DNA of 64,000 bases from Pseudoscleropodium purum (GCA_963969395.1 OZ017802.1:4962501-5026500); one strand, 5' to 3'; shown: positions 11,871 through 23,461, numbered from the stretch's first letter. Notes: generated from the sequence alone by a model not told the origin. Program-made: numbers and translations.

Positions 11871-14800
11871 CTTAGGCATCCTACAAAAAAATTCATGAAT
11901 TTTTGTAAGTGTTGATTACAAGTGTATCCAAAGCTAACCTTATTTCACAAGTTGAGAAGACACGTAGTTTAGTTGAGAATATGTAGGGGCAATTTAGCAT
12001 TAAGTTACAATTAGGTGTGATTATTTTGTTATATTTGTATAATTTTTTTATGTGAACTATATCACATCTTCAAACTAGTACAAGGCAAGGGCCCTTGCTT
12101 ATTTTCATGTAGACAATCTATGACTAGTGTTTTTGAAGCACAACTTTGTAAATAATGATCTAATGTAGTTGAAAATTGCAATATTGGTTTATATTAAGTT
12201 AAAAAATAAAAGTGGATTTCAAAAAGGTTTTCATTTCTAAAAGTTAAAAAAAATTGGGATTATTGATTTTTGACAATTTGCTACACTAGTTATTCTAGAG
12301 GTATAAGGTAATATAAGATTTCCATTCTAAGATGTTTAGGGTTGAACTTTAGAATGGATAGAATTGTAACAAACTAAGGGCTACTACGAACAAAATCCTA
12401 AGAATAATTTAAACTACTGTGGTACAAAAGTCTTCAAAGTGAGTGCCTTGTGCATTTTGAAACATAGGAAATATTATATTACTATGGACAATCATTTAGT
12501 GCATGACCGTCTACATTGAGTTGTTACAATTGGCCAATTCTTTTTTAAAAAGTCAATTGTTTTCCTATTTTTTATACATTGAAACATCAAAGTGCCTATT
12601 TTCATGAAGAGTTTGCACTTTTGTTGTTATCCTATTAAAAAATGATATTTCTCTTAATCTTCTTAGGATTTTTTTGAAGTCCATGCATTCACCATACTAA
12701 AAGAAATACCATGCATATACATTCCTACAAAATGCAATATAGAAATCAACTCATTCTTGCAATCACTCTTGGTTATTTCAAATTATGTATAAGTAATTGC
12801 CAAAAAAGAAAAACACCTATGAAAATGATTTTAATACTTTTGACTTTTTGTTCATAAAACTTTATATTGATCCTTAAATATATTCAAAATACTAGCTTTT
12901 GAAAAAAACTAAATTTGAAAAATGATTTCTTAATTATAAATTCAATTCTACTTGAAAATCTTCAAATTGTGTATTTTATTGGATTTTGAGATTGAAAGTT
13001 TGCCTAAAATTTTTGTTGCATAATGGTATCTACACTTTGACGAATACTAATTGATTGCCAAAGTAATTGTCTTCTGTAATACTTCACATTTTTTTCAAAG
13101 AGACAAATACAATTTTAAACCATCATTTACAGAATTAATTTTATTATTAGTCATAGAAGGCATGTAATTTCAATGTGAATAAATAAAATAAATATTTTGT
13201 TTATGTGTATATGCAAATTAGAAAATACAAAGTGAATTTTTTGTAGTTTGACTTCATGCACTATGAATAAGGATGTTATTTTGTCACAATTTTGATAAAA
13301 CATCACAAAAAATTGTTTTTTTTTAATAATTTTGTATAATATTCATAAAAATCATTATGTAGAGTCACCTTCTATATGGTTCCTAGTTCACTATTACTTA
13401 TAGATTACCATTGAATTCTTATTTAACTTGAGAATTTTGGAATGACATTAAGATATCATTGCAAACAATCTAATTACATTGAATTATCTTCATCTTGAAT
13501 TGAGGTTTAGGTTGCATCTTTGCATCTTTGTTTGAAAAGAGTGTCAAAGAAATAACATTTTAAAAATTAAAAATGTTAGAAAAGCACTCTTAATACAAAT
13601 AATCCTTTCTAGTAATGAAATTATTTAGTGAAGGTGGAGTGGTTTAACATTAAGTAAATAAAGGCACTTGGTAAAGGTAAAGGTATTTTAGATTCAAAAC
13701 TTTAAAGTTGACATGCTCTTAAGGTCCTTATGGATTCAATAAATAATTTCAATCCACTACCCATGTATGTAGCATACATGATTGTTTTCCTAAACTTATC
13801 CTATGTCAAATAGATAATAAAGGAGCCTCTCTTATTTTAGTATACATGCATTCAAGAGTCAAATAGATATATGCTCTTGTTGGCATGATGCTTTATATAT
13901 AGATATTATTTTAAATGAACCCTTACTTAATCCTTTAACATCTTATCATCAATTCATTATATATATACACACACTCCATTTTAGTGTATATACACCATCT
14001 CATACTTTCCAATGAGTTTTTTTTTTTACCATTTATGGGCTTATAAAAAGAAAGATTCTAAGACATCATTACAAGAGTTGTGTATGTCCCATTCTCATTT
14101 GGATTAGGTAGAATTAAAGTGGTTTAATCCTTCAATCTATTTTACTATTAAACAATATAATGTAAAATGAATGTTCTTTACACATATCTATACAACCATA
14201 ACTTTAGCATCCATTATTCTACAAAATTAAGTGATTCTAGGTCTTCTTGTATATCTCTAATTCCTTCATAATCCTAATTCTAAACTCCATTAAATTTTTA
14301 AGAGAAGTATCACAATTTATTTGTATCAATAGACTTACAATTGGAGTAATATTCTTTAACCTCTCATTATTAAGTCAAATAGATTAGATCATATCTTGGT
14401 TTACAATTTATCAATCATACTAAGTTTAAAAGTAATACTCACACTAAATTTCCATATACTAGCCAATAGCTATTCACTTGGTATTATTTATCATGATGTA
14501 TACATATTCACTCTCACTAAATAATACCCATCATTGTATAATTATGCTACTATATCTCTTGGAAATTCTTATATCTACTTGGACTTGCAACAATATTATA
14601 CTAAATTCTTACTCATATACTTATACATTGTTGTTTTGAACAAGTCTACTGGACAATTCAATCTTTAAGTACTCAAGCAGTCTCATATGTAGACTACATT
14701 ATTTAGTATATACCGGTTGTGTTTCAACCTTATATGGATATGGAGGATAGATGCAAAACATAATTCTCAAAACTATGACTATGTAATACTTTCCATGTTT

Positions 14801-15565
14801 GCCTCTAATTGGACACTCTAATCTCAATTTGATTGTTGGACTTCTATTGTTGCTTCACTCATGCCCAAATTAATTAAACAACATGTTATACTACAATATT
14901 AATTGTCCAAAACAAACATGGAAGATTTAAATTAAATATCACAATATGACATTTCAATTAATTTCTATCATAGTTAAATTGACAATTCACTACCAATACA
15001 ATTTTTAACTTTACGAATAAAAATTTAAATGAATTAAGGTTGCTTCAATGCATGATTCATTTAAAACAATACAACTATAATTAATTAGACATTCAATTGC
15101 ATTTTTTATATAAAATATTAGTGGTAGACAAACAAGTCAACTTGATATGATCAAACTTTCATATACATCCCATATCTACACCATACTACAACCGCTATGA
15201 CCATAGCTTCTTGTAAACATGTACGAATCCAAAAATCAGACAAAAATATAATAGGGAATTGAAGTATGAAAGAGATCTATATTTTGAAATTAATTACACA
15301 AGGCAAAATTTGTACTAGACTAGCACTCCAATTAGTGTAGTAAAAGTTTTTGTTTTTTTCCCTTCTTCTATTTATTCTCCCATTTATCAACAATTATGTC
15401 TTTTTAATTCCATTTTTCAAGTTTAAGCTTTTAATACCCATTTTTTTTTTAATATCTTTCTCATTTCTTCAATTGGGCTAGAAATATTTAAATTTAAATT
15501 CAATTTAAGGCTCACAAAAAAAAGAATTTTCATAGAAATCAATGGTACACTATGTACATGATTAG
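11871..15565. other. AT-rich intergenic desert
   Basis: No gene, RNA or intact element is recognised. The part from about 13700 to 15300 is rich in short A/C/T words and TATA-like runs, including a dinucleotide-rich stretch near 13960-13995. No reverse transcriptase, transposase or other element domain appears in any frame. Confidence 0.55.
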
Positions 15566-15577
15566 AGTATGAGAGCC
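15566..15577 (+). repeat. Candidate target-site duplication, left
   Basis: AGTATGAGAGCC directly borders the left inverted repeat and matches AGTATGAAAGCC at 17071-17082 in 11 of 12 bases. Together they suggest a 9-12 base target duplication. Confidence 0.55.
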
Positions 15578-15914
15578 AATGATGCTATTTTGTGAGCATA
15601 TGAGCATGAGCTTGTGAGCAGTGAGCAATGAGCAAGGATCATGTGAGCATTGAGCTTAGAAATTTGAGAAAGCTCTAAAAAACTTAATAGTATTTCTAAA
15701 ATACATTCCATCTTAAAATTTTGGTCAAAATTTATTATTTTTAGTAAATTTTTGTACCTATTACCATGAATTTATTATCATGGTTATCTAGAATTCAGAT
15801 GAAAATTATAATTTTCAGTATTGTGTTTAAAATATTAAAAGTATACATTATGAAAATAATGAACTCAATTGATGTGAAAGATGAATGGAGATGGAAATAA
15901 GTTTGCATAGAATA

Positions 15915-16600
15915 TTGGTTGATCATTATCATATAGTAATGTGGTTCTTCTCGGGGCTAATAAGAGGCTATGAATAATTTTCTTTTGATGAATTATTGTT
16001 TGACTTGCTTAGATTTTAGAAAAACAATTGTTGATAAGAATTATTTTTATATATAATGATCTTTGTTACAATGAATTTTATTTTGGTTGATCATTGTCTT
16101 TTAGCATCATGGATCTTCTTAGGGTCAATAGAAGGGTATCAACATTTCTTTTTTGATTTGTAAGTCGGTGGACTTGTTTAGATTTTAGAAACAAAAATTT
16201 GTTTATAGAAATTCATTACCTATGGAAAGAGTTTAGCTGCATTGAATTTCATTTTTGTTGATCACTATTTTGTAATAGTGTGGGTCCTCTTGAGGCAAAT
16301 GGGGGATACATGTACTTCTATCTTGATGTGTTGGTAATTGAACTTGTCAAGATTTTGGAAGAAAATACTTGGTTGATATGGATTATTTTTGTAAAAATGA
16401 GCTTAATTACACTAATTAAAGTGTTGATTAGTTGATCATTGTCTTTTTGTGGGCCCTTTTGGGAGTCCAATTCTTCCATCTTTGATGAAATGGTTGTTTG
16501 GTTAATCACTTCTTGTTGCTTGGGACCTCTCGGCTCTAAGAGGAGGATGAAGCACTTGCCATCTTAATGTGCTCCTTATAGAACTTTGCTAGGTTGTTAC
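15915..16600 (+). repeat. Tandem repeats of about 170 bases inside the foldback element
   Basis: Units start at 15915, 16083, 16255 and 16428, each with a version of TTGGTTGATCATT followed by 'gt..gg.tcttctt.gg'. Spacing is 168, 172 and 173 bases. Each full unit contains 'gacttg.t.agattttagaa'. A fifth, shorter unit starts at 16498 (TTGGTTAATCACTT). Units have diverged by clear amounts. Confidence 0.75.
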
Positions 16601-16611
16601 ATTTAGACTTT

Positions 16612-16771
16612 TATAATCACTCCCTTCTTGTTTTTTGAGTACCTCTCAGTGCCAAGAGGAGTCTCTCTTGCTGTGGGAAAAAAAAAGTTTTTTTTTTCTT
16701 CTCTCTTTCCTGCAGCTAGTAGGACTCTTTTCAACGCCGAGAGGTACCTTGCAACAAGAAGGAAATGATTT
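16612..16771. repeat. Central hairpin of the foldback element
   Basis: The left arm carries 'aatcactcccttcttgtt' then 'tacctctcagtgccaagagg'. The right arm carries the complement in reverse order, with 'gactcttttcaacgccgaga' then 'ggtacc' and 'aacaagaaggaaatgatt'. The loop is an A9/T10 tract at 16678-16697. Arms are about 50-80 bases with mismatches. Confidence 0.7.
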
Positions 16772-17070
16772 TTAAAATCTAAATCTAAATGGAACATCCT
16801 CAATTGATTTCAAACAAATCCTAATTAATCACCAATTTTTTTTCCTTAAAATCTAACAAAGTCTAGTAAGTAGCACATTAAGGTTGACTAAGGAACCACA
16901 GTAATAGGTTCATGGTAATAGGTCCATGAAAATAGGTACTAAAATTTACTAAAAATAATAAATTTTGATTACAATTTTTAAATGGAATCCCTAAAAAATT
17001 ATATGCTCACAAGCTCATAAGCTCATAGGCTCACAAGCTCACGTTCACACACTCATAGAATAACAATCCT

Positions 17071-17082
17071 AGTATGAAAGCC
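17071..17082 (+). repeat. Candidate target-site duplication, right
   Basis: AGTATGAAAGCC lies immediately after the right inverted repeat and pairs with the copy at 15566-15577 (11 of 12 bases). Confidence 0.55.
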
Positions 17083-18279
17083 TAGGAGAGCCTAGTTTTG
17101 ATTTTGGGTACACCAATAAACAATACTTCAAAATTTAATTACTTATTTATGCTGTATCCAAATAATTTATACAAAAATGCATTGAAATTCTTCTTTCAAT
17201 TGTAGCAATTCGATTCAATTAAATTGATTAACATAATTGATGTTTAAGAATAGCAATTATACTCGCTTGCTATTAGTATTAATTTGGAGTACACACACCT
17301 TAATGAAAGTGCTCAAATTTTTTTCTTTCTCATTTTCTTAGCTATAGCCCATGTATAGAGCAACCCTTAGCATTAGTTTAGTTCCTTATGAATGCAACCA
17401 CTTGGGACCATAAGTAACTGGAGCAAGTGTTTGGAATACTTTTTTAATTTTACCATCTATTTTCCTTTGGTTTTGATATTGACCAATTTTCAAGTATTGA
17501 ATCTAATTATTATCTCTATTTTTGATTCTACATATAAAATTTGTAGTTTTTTTCACCATTTTCTTTGTTGATATTTTCAATTGATTGCAATTGTTTATTC
17601 TCCAATTCAAGTTAATTTTGAACTAGCCATTGATTTTTTCTAAATACTAGCCCGAGTAATTGTCCCAATTTCTTTTTGAGAAGTGCTAAAATGGCAATAT
17701 ATAAGAAAATGATGTAGCTAAATATTTTAGTATTCATATTATATTTTCAAGAGAACTATCTTGCCATCTACATATTTGGACGAGTTTCATTTAAGATTGG
17801 CAATTTTATCCAAATCATTTTAAAAAAACTAGAATAATTTGGCATCATCATCCAATTTCTCTTCAAATTTTTCTTTATATATAGGTTGATCATGATCTTT
17901 GGTACTTCTAGGCTTCTAACTTAATCCCTAAATGCCCCACACACCAAATTTTGATGTCAACAATATTTTGAAGTTAAGTAAAATCTAACCAAATTTCTAT
18001 ATTTAGTAGTTTCTATTTTTGAAAAATTCTTCTTGAAGTCTAGTTTTAGCATCAAAAATTCAATTTTGAAAATGATTGATTATGATTTTTCTATTCAAGA
18101 TTTTGTGCAAGGGTGTCCATTGCAATCTTGATTTTCCATAGTATTGAGAGTGCTTAGAAAGGAGTTTCAAAAACACTAGATCTCATAGAAAAATTCATAT
18201 TAGAAATTCATTTAAAATGCATATGAATTATACAAGAAAATTTGAAAGCTGTAAATCAATCGGGGTTATCCATGTCATG
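17083..18279. other. AT-rich intergenic, nothing recognised
   Basis: No supported gene or repeat is seen before the R2 copy. Confidence 0.5.
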
Positions 18280-18535
18280 TCTTTTACCCTCATATGGAAT
18301 ATTTTTTTGGTGACCAATTTTTTAAATTTGACATGTGAAAATTATAATCTTTCAATCTGTAAGTGATATGGTTATGTTTCCTTTTCCTATGTGATCTCTA
18401 ATATATTTAGTTAGAATTAATACAATTACAATTAAAAAAAATTTGATATAACTTATCATACTATCGGCTTCTTATTCAATTTGGAGCAAATTCCTAGAAG
18501 CTCAAAAAAGACCTTGGGCATTTAGGGGTTAAATA
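18280..18535 (+). repeat. Dispersed repeat R2, copy 2
   Basis: It is collinear with 8098-8402 (see there). It ends only about 40 bases before the G-box of the next gene, so it marks the upstream limit of that gene's unique promoter. Confidence 0.6.
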
Positions 18536-18539
18536 CTCT

Positions 18540-19027
18540 AATAAAAAAAACCCTGCTCTGTCCCCGTCAGCCTGCCACGTGGCTCTATTTCAACTTCATT
18601 GGTCTTCATGCATGTCTCCATGCGGGACAACCACGTCAGCAACCCGAACAACAGAGTGTACTACGCTTGAATCACGTCCGATTCGATCCACCTTAGGGTT
18701 TGGAGTCTGTACAATTTCCCGAGCGCACCAGTTTCGTGACCAATTTCCTACTTGCCCGTACATTTTTCCGAGCTGAGGAGTTTTCCTCACGCAATCGAGC
18801 ATTTATTTGTGAATCGGCATCCTCATCTCAGCATTCTGGTGCGTTCCTGCATTCTGGCGAGCTCTCTGCAACTTCTTTCGCTTCAATTGGTGGTGTATCC
18901 ACAAAGTTTTAACAATATGCAGCCCAATGCATTGCTGTTTTTCTTTTTCACAGCATTTCCGAAGGTGATGTAATTTGGTTTGGTAATTTGTTAACAGGTG
19001 TGCGAGGGAGCGTTGTAATTTGCTACG
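18540..19027 (+). promoter_or_regulatory. Promoter and leader of the KAB1-like gene, with probable 5' UTR intron
   Basis: GC content rises sharply at 18550. A perfect G-box palindrome (CCACGTGG) is at 18575-18582 and a second ACGT core (CCACGTCA) at 18631-18638; both are typical plant bZIP or bHLH sites. An inverted CCAAT lies near 18597. Upstream of the ATG at 19028, 'aatttgttaacag' ends at 18997 in good acceptor context, so the leader probably contains an intron whose donor I cannot fix (GTGCGT at 18839 is one candidate). Confidence 0.5.
18575..18582. promoter_or_regulatory. G-box palindrome CCACGTGG
   Basis: A perfect 8-base palindrome about 450 bases before the start codon, in a GC-rich promoter. 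The G-box is a known plant bZIP and bHLH binding site. Function here is inferred from sequence only. Confidence 0.55.
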
Positions 19028-22000
19028 ATGGAGTACAGGAAATTGGGGCGAACGGGGTTGATGGTGAGTGCCTTGAGCTATGGTGCATGGGTGAGCTTCG
19101 GCAACCAGCTGGACGTGAAGGCGGCCGCGGGCATCTTGTCTCGGTGCCGGGAATCCGGAGTGAACTTCTTCGACAACGCGGAGGTGTATGCCGATGGGAG
19201 GGCGGAGGAGATTATGGGCGCTGCCATCAAGGAGCTGGGATGGAAGCGCTCCGACCTTGTGATCTCCACCAAGCTTTTCTGGGGTGGGAGTGGACCTAAT
19301 GATAAAGGACTCTCTCGGAAGCACATCATCGAGGGCATCAAGGTGAGTTTTAGCCCTTTCGTTTTTTACAATTCCTGATTTCTTGGATTGCAGTCGCCAT
19401 TACAAGATAGAAGAGGTCGTTGGATATGCAGGAAATCGAAACGATTATCTATAGGCTCGTCTTATTTGAGGATACATGCCAAGATTTGGTTCACAGACCA
19501 GGATGAGATGATTTTGTAACTGAGAAGACGAAGTGTGAAGTGAAACTAAGGTATACCAGATAACAACACCAGATTTCACTAATTGCACTCTCTATTGCAG
19601 AACGAGAAAAACAGAGCGGGTCATTTGATTGCAGGGAATCTAAACGACTGTCTTAAGGATCGTCTAGAGAATTACCAGACAGGGTTTCGTCTGCAGAGAA
19701 TATTCCCTAAAATGCACCAAGATGAGATGATCTTGTAACTTAGAAGACTAAAATATTGTAATCGAGAAGACGGAAGTTTGATGTAAAACATAGGTATGTG
19801 TTGCCCATTTTCTGGACAGCTGATTTGCAATTAATCCCTAAAGAACCGCATAACCATCCATAGTATGATTGCAGGCTTTCCTCAAGAAGCCTCCTCTTTG
19901 TGGATTTTCTAAGTTTATTCTGTGCTCTTGAAATTCATGTTAAGTACAAAATAAGCTTTCTTAATTAGATCAATGTAGTCAATCATTTTGTACCTGGACA
20001 TTGAGTGCTAACTCTTCTATTTCATCTCAAGTTAATGGAATATGGTTTAGGGGGAAGTTTTGATGCTCAGTTTCCGTCTTTCTTACCGTAAAATTAAGCA
20101 ATTAACTAAAGTCTTATCACTTGTTCTGTATGAGACCAACGTCACCAGAGTCAGAACAAGGTCTTCACGAGAGTAATCAAGCACATAACATGGAATTCTC
20201 GATTTCTATGAGTTTCGTGTATGAATGCTTACAAGATCACTCACGAGATCTATTATGTATCTATGCAGGGATCGCTGAAGCGCCTGGACATGGATTACGT
20301 GGATCTGGTGTATTGCCACCGCCCTGATGTTACAACTCCTATCGAAGAGACTGTGCGCGCCATGAATTGGGTGATTGACCAGGGGTATGCATTTTACTGG
20401 GGAACCAGTGAGTGGTCCGCTCAGCAGATCACAGAGGCTTGGGAAGTTGCCAGTCGGCTCGACATGGTCGGGCCCGCAATGGAACAACCTGAATACAACA
20501 TGTTTTCGCGTAATAAGGTAAGGTTTACCCTGCCCTTTAACAGTGGTTTTGAATAGCTCATATGGAAACTTTCTTCAGTCCAATAATATTTATTTTTTTG
20601 ACCAACTCATGCAACGTTCTTCATCGATTCCGGTGATATAAAATTTTGACCCTCCCGAATTCTAATATCCTCTCAAAATTGATCAATCAAACTGTTCCTT
20701 TTAAGGAGTTAACTTGTCAATTGTCGCGACCAAATCCTGAGCTTGGTCCATGGTAATCCATACTCGGCAATCTTATGGTGGTTACTTTTGTAGACTTTTT
20801 CAGTTTGTGAATCTCAGTGTACAGGTTCTGATTTCTTATATGTCAGCGGTGGATGTCACGGGATGTGGAGGAGGTGATGCCAGTGTTTTAATGTTTTTGT
20901 AACAGGTGGAACATGAGTATGCTCCGCTTTACAAGAATTACGGGATTGGTCTTACTACTTGGAGCCCCCTTGCATCTGGTGTCCTGACAGGAAAATACTC
21001 GAAAGACCATATCCCCGAAGGCAGTCGCTTTGCGTTGGCTAATTATAAGGTGTGTGATTTTTATGATGTCTGAGGTGCTGCTGAAAATAGCGTTTCAGTA
21101 AAACTAGACTGTTTCAAGAATTTTTAAACAAGACCATAAAGAGAATCTTCCCCACGATTCATGGTCGTAGTTAGGCCTCCCCATGATTTACCGGGAGACC
21201 TCTGTATGATCACTGTGACCACGGGCAGTCTGCCTTGTGATCATGGAGATGATTCTCTTTACAATGTTCTTTAAAAATTCCCTGAAACAATCTTATTTTC
21301 CTGAAAATTTTGTTGAAGGTTGACGAGTCCTGATAGTTAAGGACTTAAGGTGAAAAAAACTGAAAGTTAAATGTCTGCAGAATTTACTATCTCTATATTT
21401 ATTTCTTGGAATTGACACCAACATTGCAGAACCTGGCGAATAAGTCACTGGTGGATGATACCTTGAACAAAGTGGAAGGGCTGAAAGCTATTGCGCAGGA
21501 GATTGACGTTCCGTTGGCACAAATGGCTATAGCTTGGGTTGCTAAGAATCCGAACGTGAGCTCTGTCATCACCGGAGCCACCAAAGAGCATCAGGTAAAT
21601 GGCAGTGTACACTCTTCATTCTATTCAGTGTGAGACCAATGTACTTTTATACCATCACACTGTTACCATTACACTGTTTCAGTTGCTGTGTTGTGATGCT
21701 AGGCGAGCAATTGTTGCAGTCCTGTCAAAAGCTGCAGTCTCCCCAAATTTTGTGGCTTCCATTGGTTCTGTCAAGTTATGGTTAATATTATATAAAATGC
21801 CCCGTATATCAGAATGAAGACTAGTAATGTGGTCTGAAACATGCCAGTGAGTCTTTATGAAGATGTGAAATGCGAATGTCTGCTGCATTCAAAGGAATAA
21901 GGTAACTACTACTGTTATGGTCACTCTAAGGTTCGCCCATCTAATTGCGACACATCGGAGAGCTTGATTCTGAAATCTTGGTGCTGTCATGTTCTGTGTT

Positions 22001-22262
22001 GCAATTAGGTCAGCATCACTATTAGCACTGCAGATGAGTCTTCTTTGCCTTCTTTACCCTATAGAACTCCGCGCCTGCACTTCAGGGTTCTGTCCGGGTT
22101 GCACAAGACGTATGTATTTGTCTGAGATGTGTCTGGGTGAATGTGCAGGTGGTCGAGAATATGAAATCCCTGGAGGTTCTTCCCAAACTAACACCGGAGA
22201 TCATGGAGAAGATTGAGAAAGTGATCAGCACAAAGCCAGAGGCGCCTAAGACTTACAGATGA
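19028..22262 (+). CDS. KAB1: Voltage-gated potassium channel beta subunit, KAB1-like aldo-keto reductase (5 exons, 328 aa)
   Basis: Exons 19028-19342, 20269-20517, 20906-21049, 21430-21594 and 22149-22262 are all phase 0 and join to 328 residues, the length I recall for Arabidopsis KAB1. Domain: one TIM-barrel aldo-keto reductase. The catalytic tetrad is Asp49, Tyr54 (both in FFDNAEVY), Lys82 (ISTKLFW) and His122 (CHRPD). Family signatures [40 protein letters not shown] and [12 protein letters not shown] are intact. Plant KAB proteins bind NADPH and associate with Shaker-type potassium channels as soluble subunits; animal relatives tune channel gating. No N-terminal inactivation extension is present. 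The ATG opens the conserved [11 protein letters not shown] start. Introns hold a tandem duplication, a short dispersed repeat and a MITE-like inverted repeat, listed separately. The promoter carries a G-box. Confidence 0.95.
19385..19800 (+). repeat. Diverged tandem duplication in KAB1-like intron 1
   Basis: Two units share GATGAGATGAT.TTGTAACT (19502 and 19721, offset 219 bases), 'gcagg.aatc.aaacga' and 'agaagac.aa'. They lie wholly within the first coding intron (19343-20268). Confidence 0.65.
20558..20725 (+). repeat. Short intronic repeat R4 in KAB1-like intron 2
   Basis: The core at 20600-20636 (GACCAACTCATGCAACGTTC, then TTCATCGATTCCGGTGAT) recurs at 39882-39917 and 42849-42888 in introns of the RING-LON gene, with flanking similarity ('tcatatgg' on the left, 'gaattc.aat' on the right). 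Origin unknown; a small SINE or MITE relic is possible. Confidence 0.6.
21106..21293. mobile_element. MITE-like inverted-repeat element in KAB1-like intron 3
   Basis: The ends are inverted copies: AGACTGTTTCAAGAATTTTT at the left, and AGATTGTTTCAGGGAATTTT when the right end is read on the minus strand. The arms continue inward through 'ataaagagaatc' and 'atgg/atga'. Length is 188 bases, with no coding capacity. A related 175-base element lies at 37289-37463. No target duplication is evident here. Confidence 0.7.
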
Positions 22263-23461
22263 ACTGCTCCTTAGAGAAATTTGCATAGCAATTCTCGGAG
22301 GTTTAGAATTTGGTTTGTGCATACAAGTTTTGACCATTTTATGGACCCTCATGGATTTGGTAAACCTCGAGTTTTGAGAGCATTATTGGACATCATGCCA
22401 AATTGTTGCACTCTATTAAGTATTCAATGAGAACGTCTTGTTCTGTGCAGTCTGGGTCTAATAATCTTACAAATTTTTCTCCTTATATTGTCTGTTACTC
22501 CAAGAAGTGTGCACGTTCACCTATGACCAAGGTACAACACCTCCACCCGCATATCTTTTGCTACCACGTCATGCTCCTATGCCTACCTCTATACTCATTT
22601 CTTTTAGGCATGTTAGCGTGGTGAATTGATCCAATTCAATGCTAGATTGATTAACTCATATCATGCCAACGTTGCCCTTGGTTTGCCGGATGGCCATCCC
22701 GGGTTCAATCCTTCTTCCACCTTTAGACCCTCATCACACTACTGTGTTCTATTTCATCACCATTTTCATTTCGATCTGTGCAGGTGGGGGTGGCTTATAG
22801 TTGAACTGTGCCTTCACCTTTAATTCCCACTATGTTTCCGATCCAGTTTCATATCACTGTTGTTTCATGTCAACATTGTTTCATATCAACATCAATTTCA
22901 TGTCACTATTGTTTCATTTCAACAATGTTACATTCTTATTGTCTACCATTCTGGCTTCACTTTGTGTGGAGATTCTTGACATCCTGAGCAACTTAAGATC
23001 CAGTTCAATTACCCTCAAATCCGGTTCGTGATTGAAATTCAATTCAATTACTTGCTTCAACATAAGATGAGTTCCTTATTTTTCATTTCACTTGTTTGTT
23101 TTTATTGCTGGGGGTTTATTGTTTGATGCTTATGGGTGGTTGTTTTTTTCCCAAGATTCCACTCTCACAATGAGGATAATAATATTGAGTATAGAAGAGA
23201 GAACTCTAATAATTGGAATGTGACAAGTTGGGATGAAAATATAAGGAGATTGCAGAAAAAATGAGCATGTCATGTACCACTATTTCTACTATTAGGAAGA
23301 AGTGGAAGATGTCTAGCTATATGGCAATTCAAAAACCAAATCATAGGCTTTGGAAGTTGTTTGATCATATAATAAGGGACTTGTCTCGTCTTGTTAGTAG
23401 AGATTGATGTCAAACATTTGGAACAAATTTGTCAAATCCAATTTTTAAACTAAAATCATTG
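22263..23461. other. Intergenic, 3' side of the KAB1-like gene
   Basis: The first few hundred bases probably include the 3' UTR; no clear polyadenylation signal was singled out. At 22702-22711 there is a GGTTCAATCC, like the B box of a tRNA promoter, but no A box or cloverleaf supports a tRNA. From about 22855 to 22930 the words 'ttcatgtcaac' and 'ttcatatcaac' recur as a weak short tandem repeat. Confidence 0.4.

Larger units (their letters stand above)
15578..17070. mobile_element. Foldback-type non-autonomous DNA transposon with long inverted repeats
   Basis: The left arm from 15578 and the right arm ending at 17070 are inverted copies. Both carry clusters of the motif TGAGC (right arm read as GCTCA), then 'caaaatttattatttttagt', then 'acctatt...catga..tattac/tatcat..tgg'. 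The terminal bases AATGATGCTATTTTGTGAG and AGGATTGTTATTCTATGAG (right end on the minus strand) pair well. Inside are direct repeats of about 170 bases in the left half and a central hairpin. One further inverted copy of the 'cttaatgtgct' block lies in the right half, so the whole is a lopsided fold-back with an expanded left arm. There is no transposase frame. Candidate 12-base target duplications flank it. The architecture resembles plant foldback or Mutator-like non-autonomous elements; the superfamily is inference. Confidence 0.75.

Noticed and set aside
11871..15565. Possible LTR retrotransposon in the large desert
   Set aside because: No matching long terminal repeats, primer-binding site or polyprotein motif could be identified by reading; any such element would be fully decayed.
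18803..19324. 173-codon minus-strand frame overlapping exon 1 of the KAB1-like gene
   Set aside because: Antisense to a clearly conserved aldo-keto reductase exon and without domain features.
22702..22711. GGTTCAATCC resembling a tRNA B box, possible tRNA or SINE head
   Set aside because: No A box at the right distance and no cloverleaf could be folded. A SINE remains possible but unsupported.
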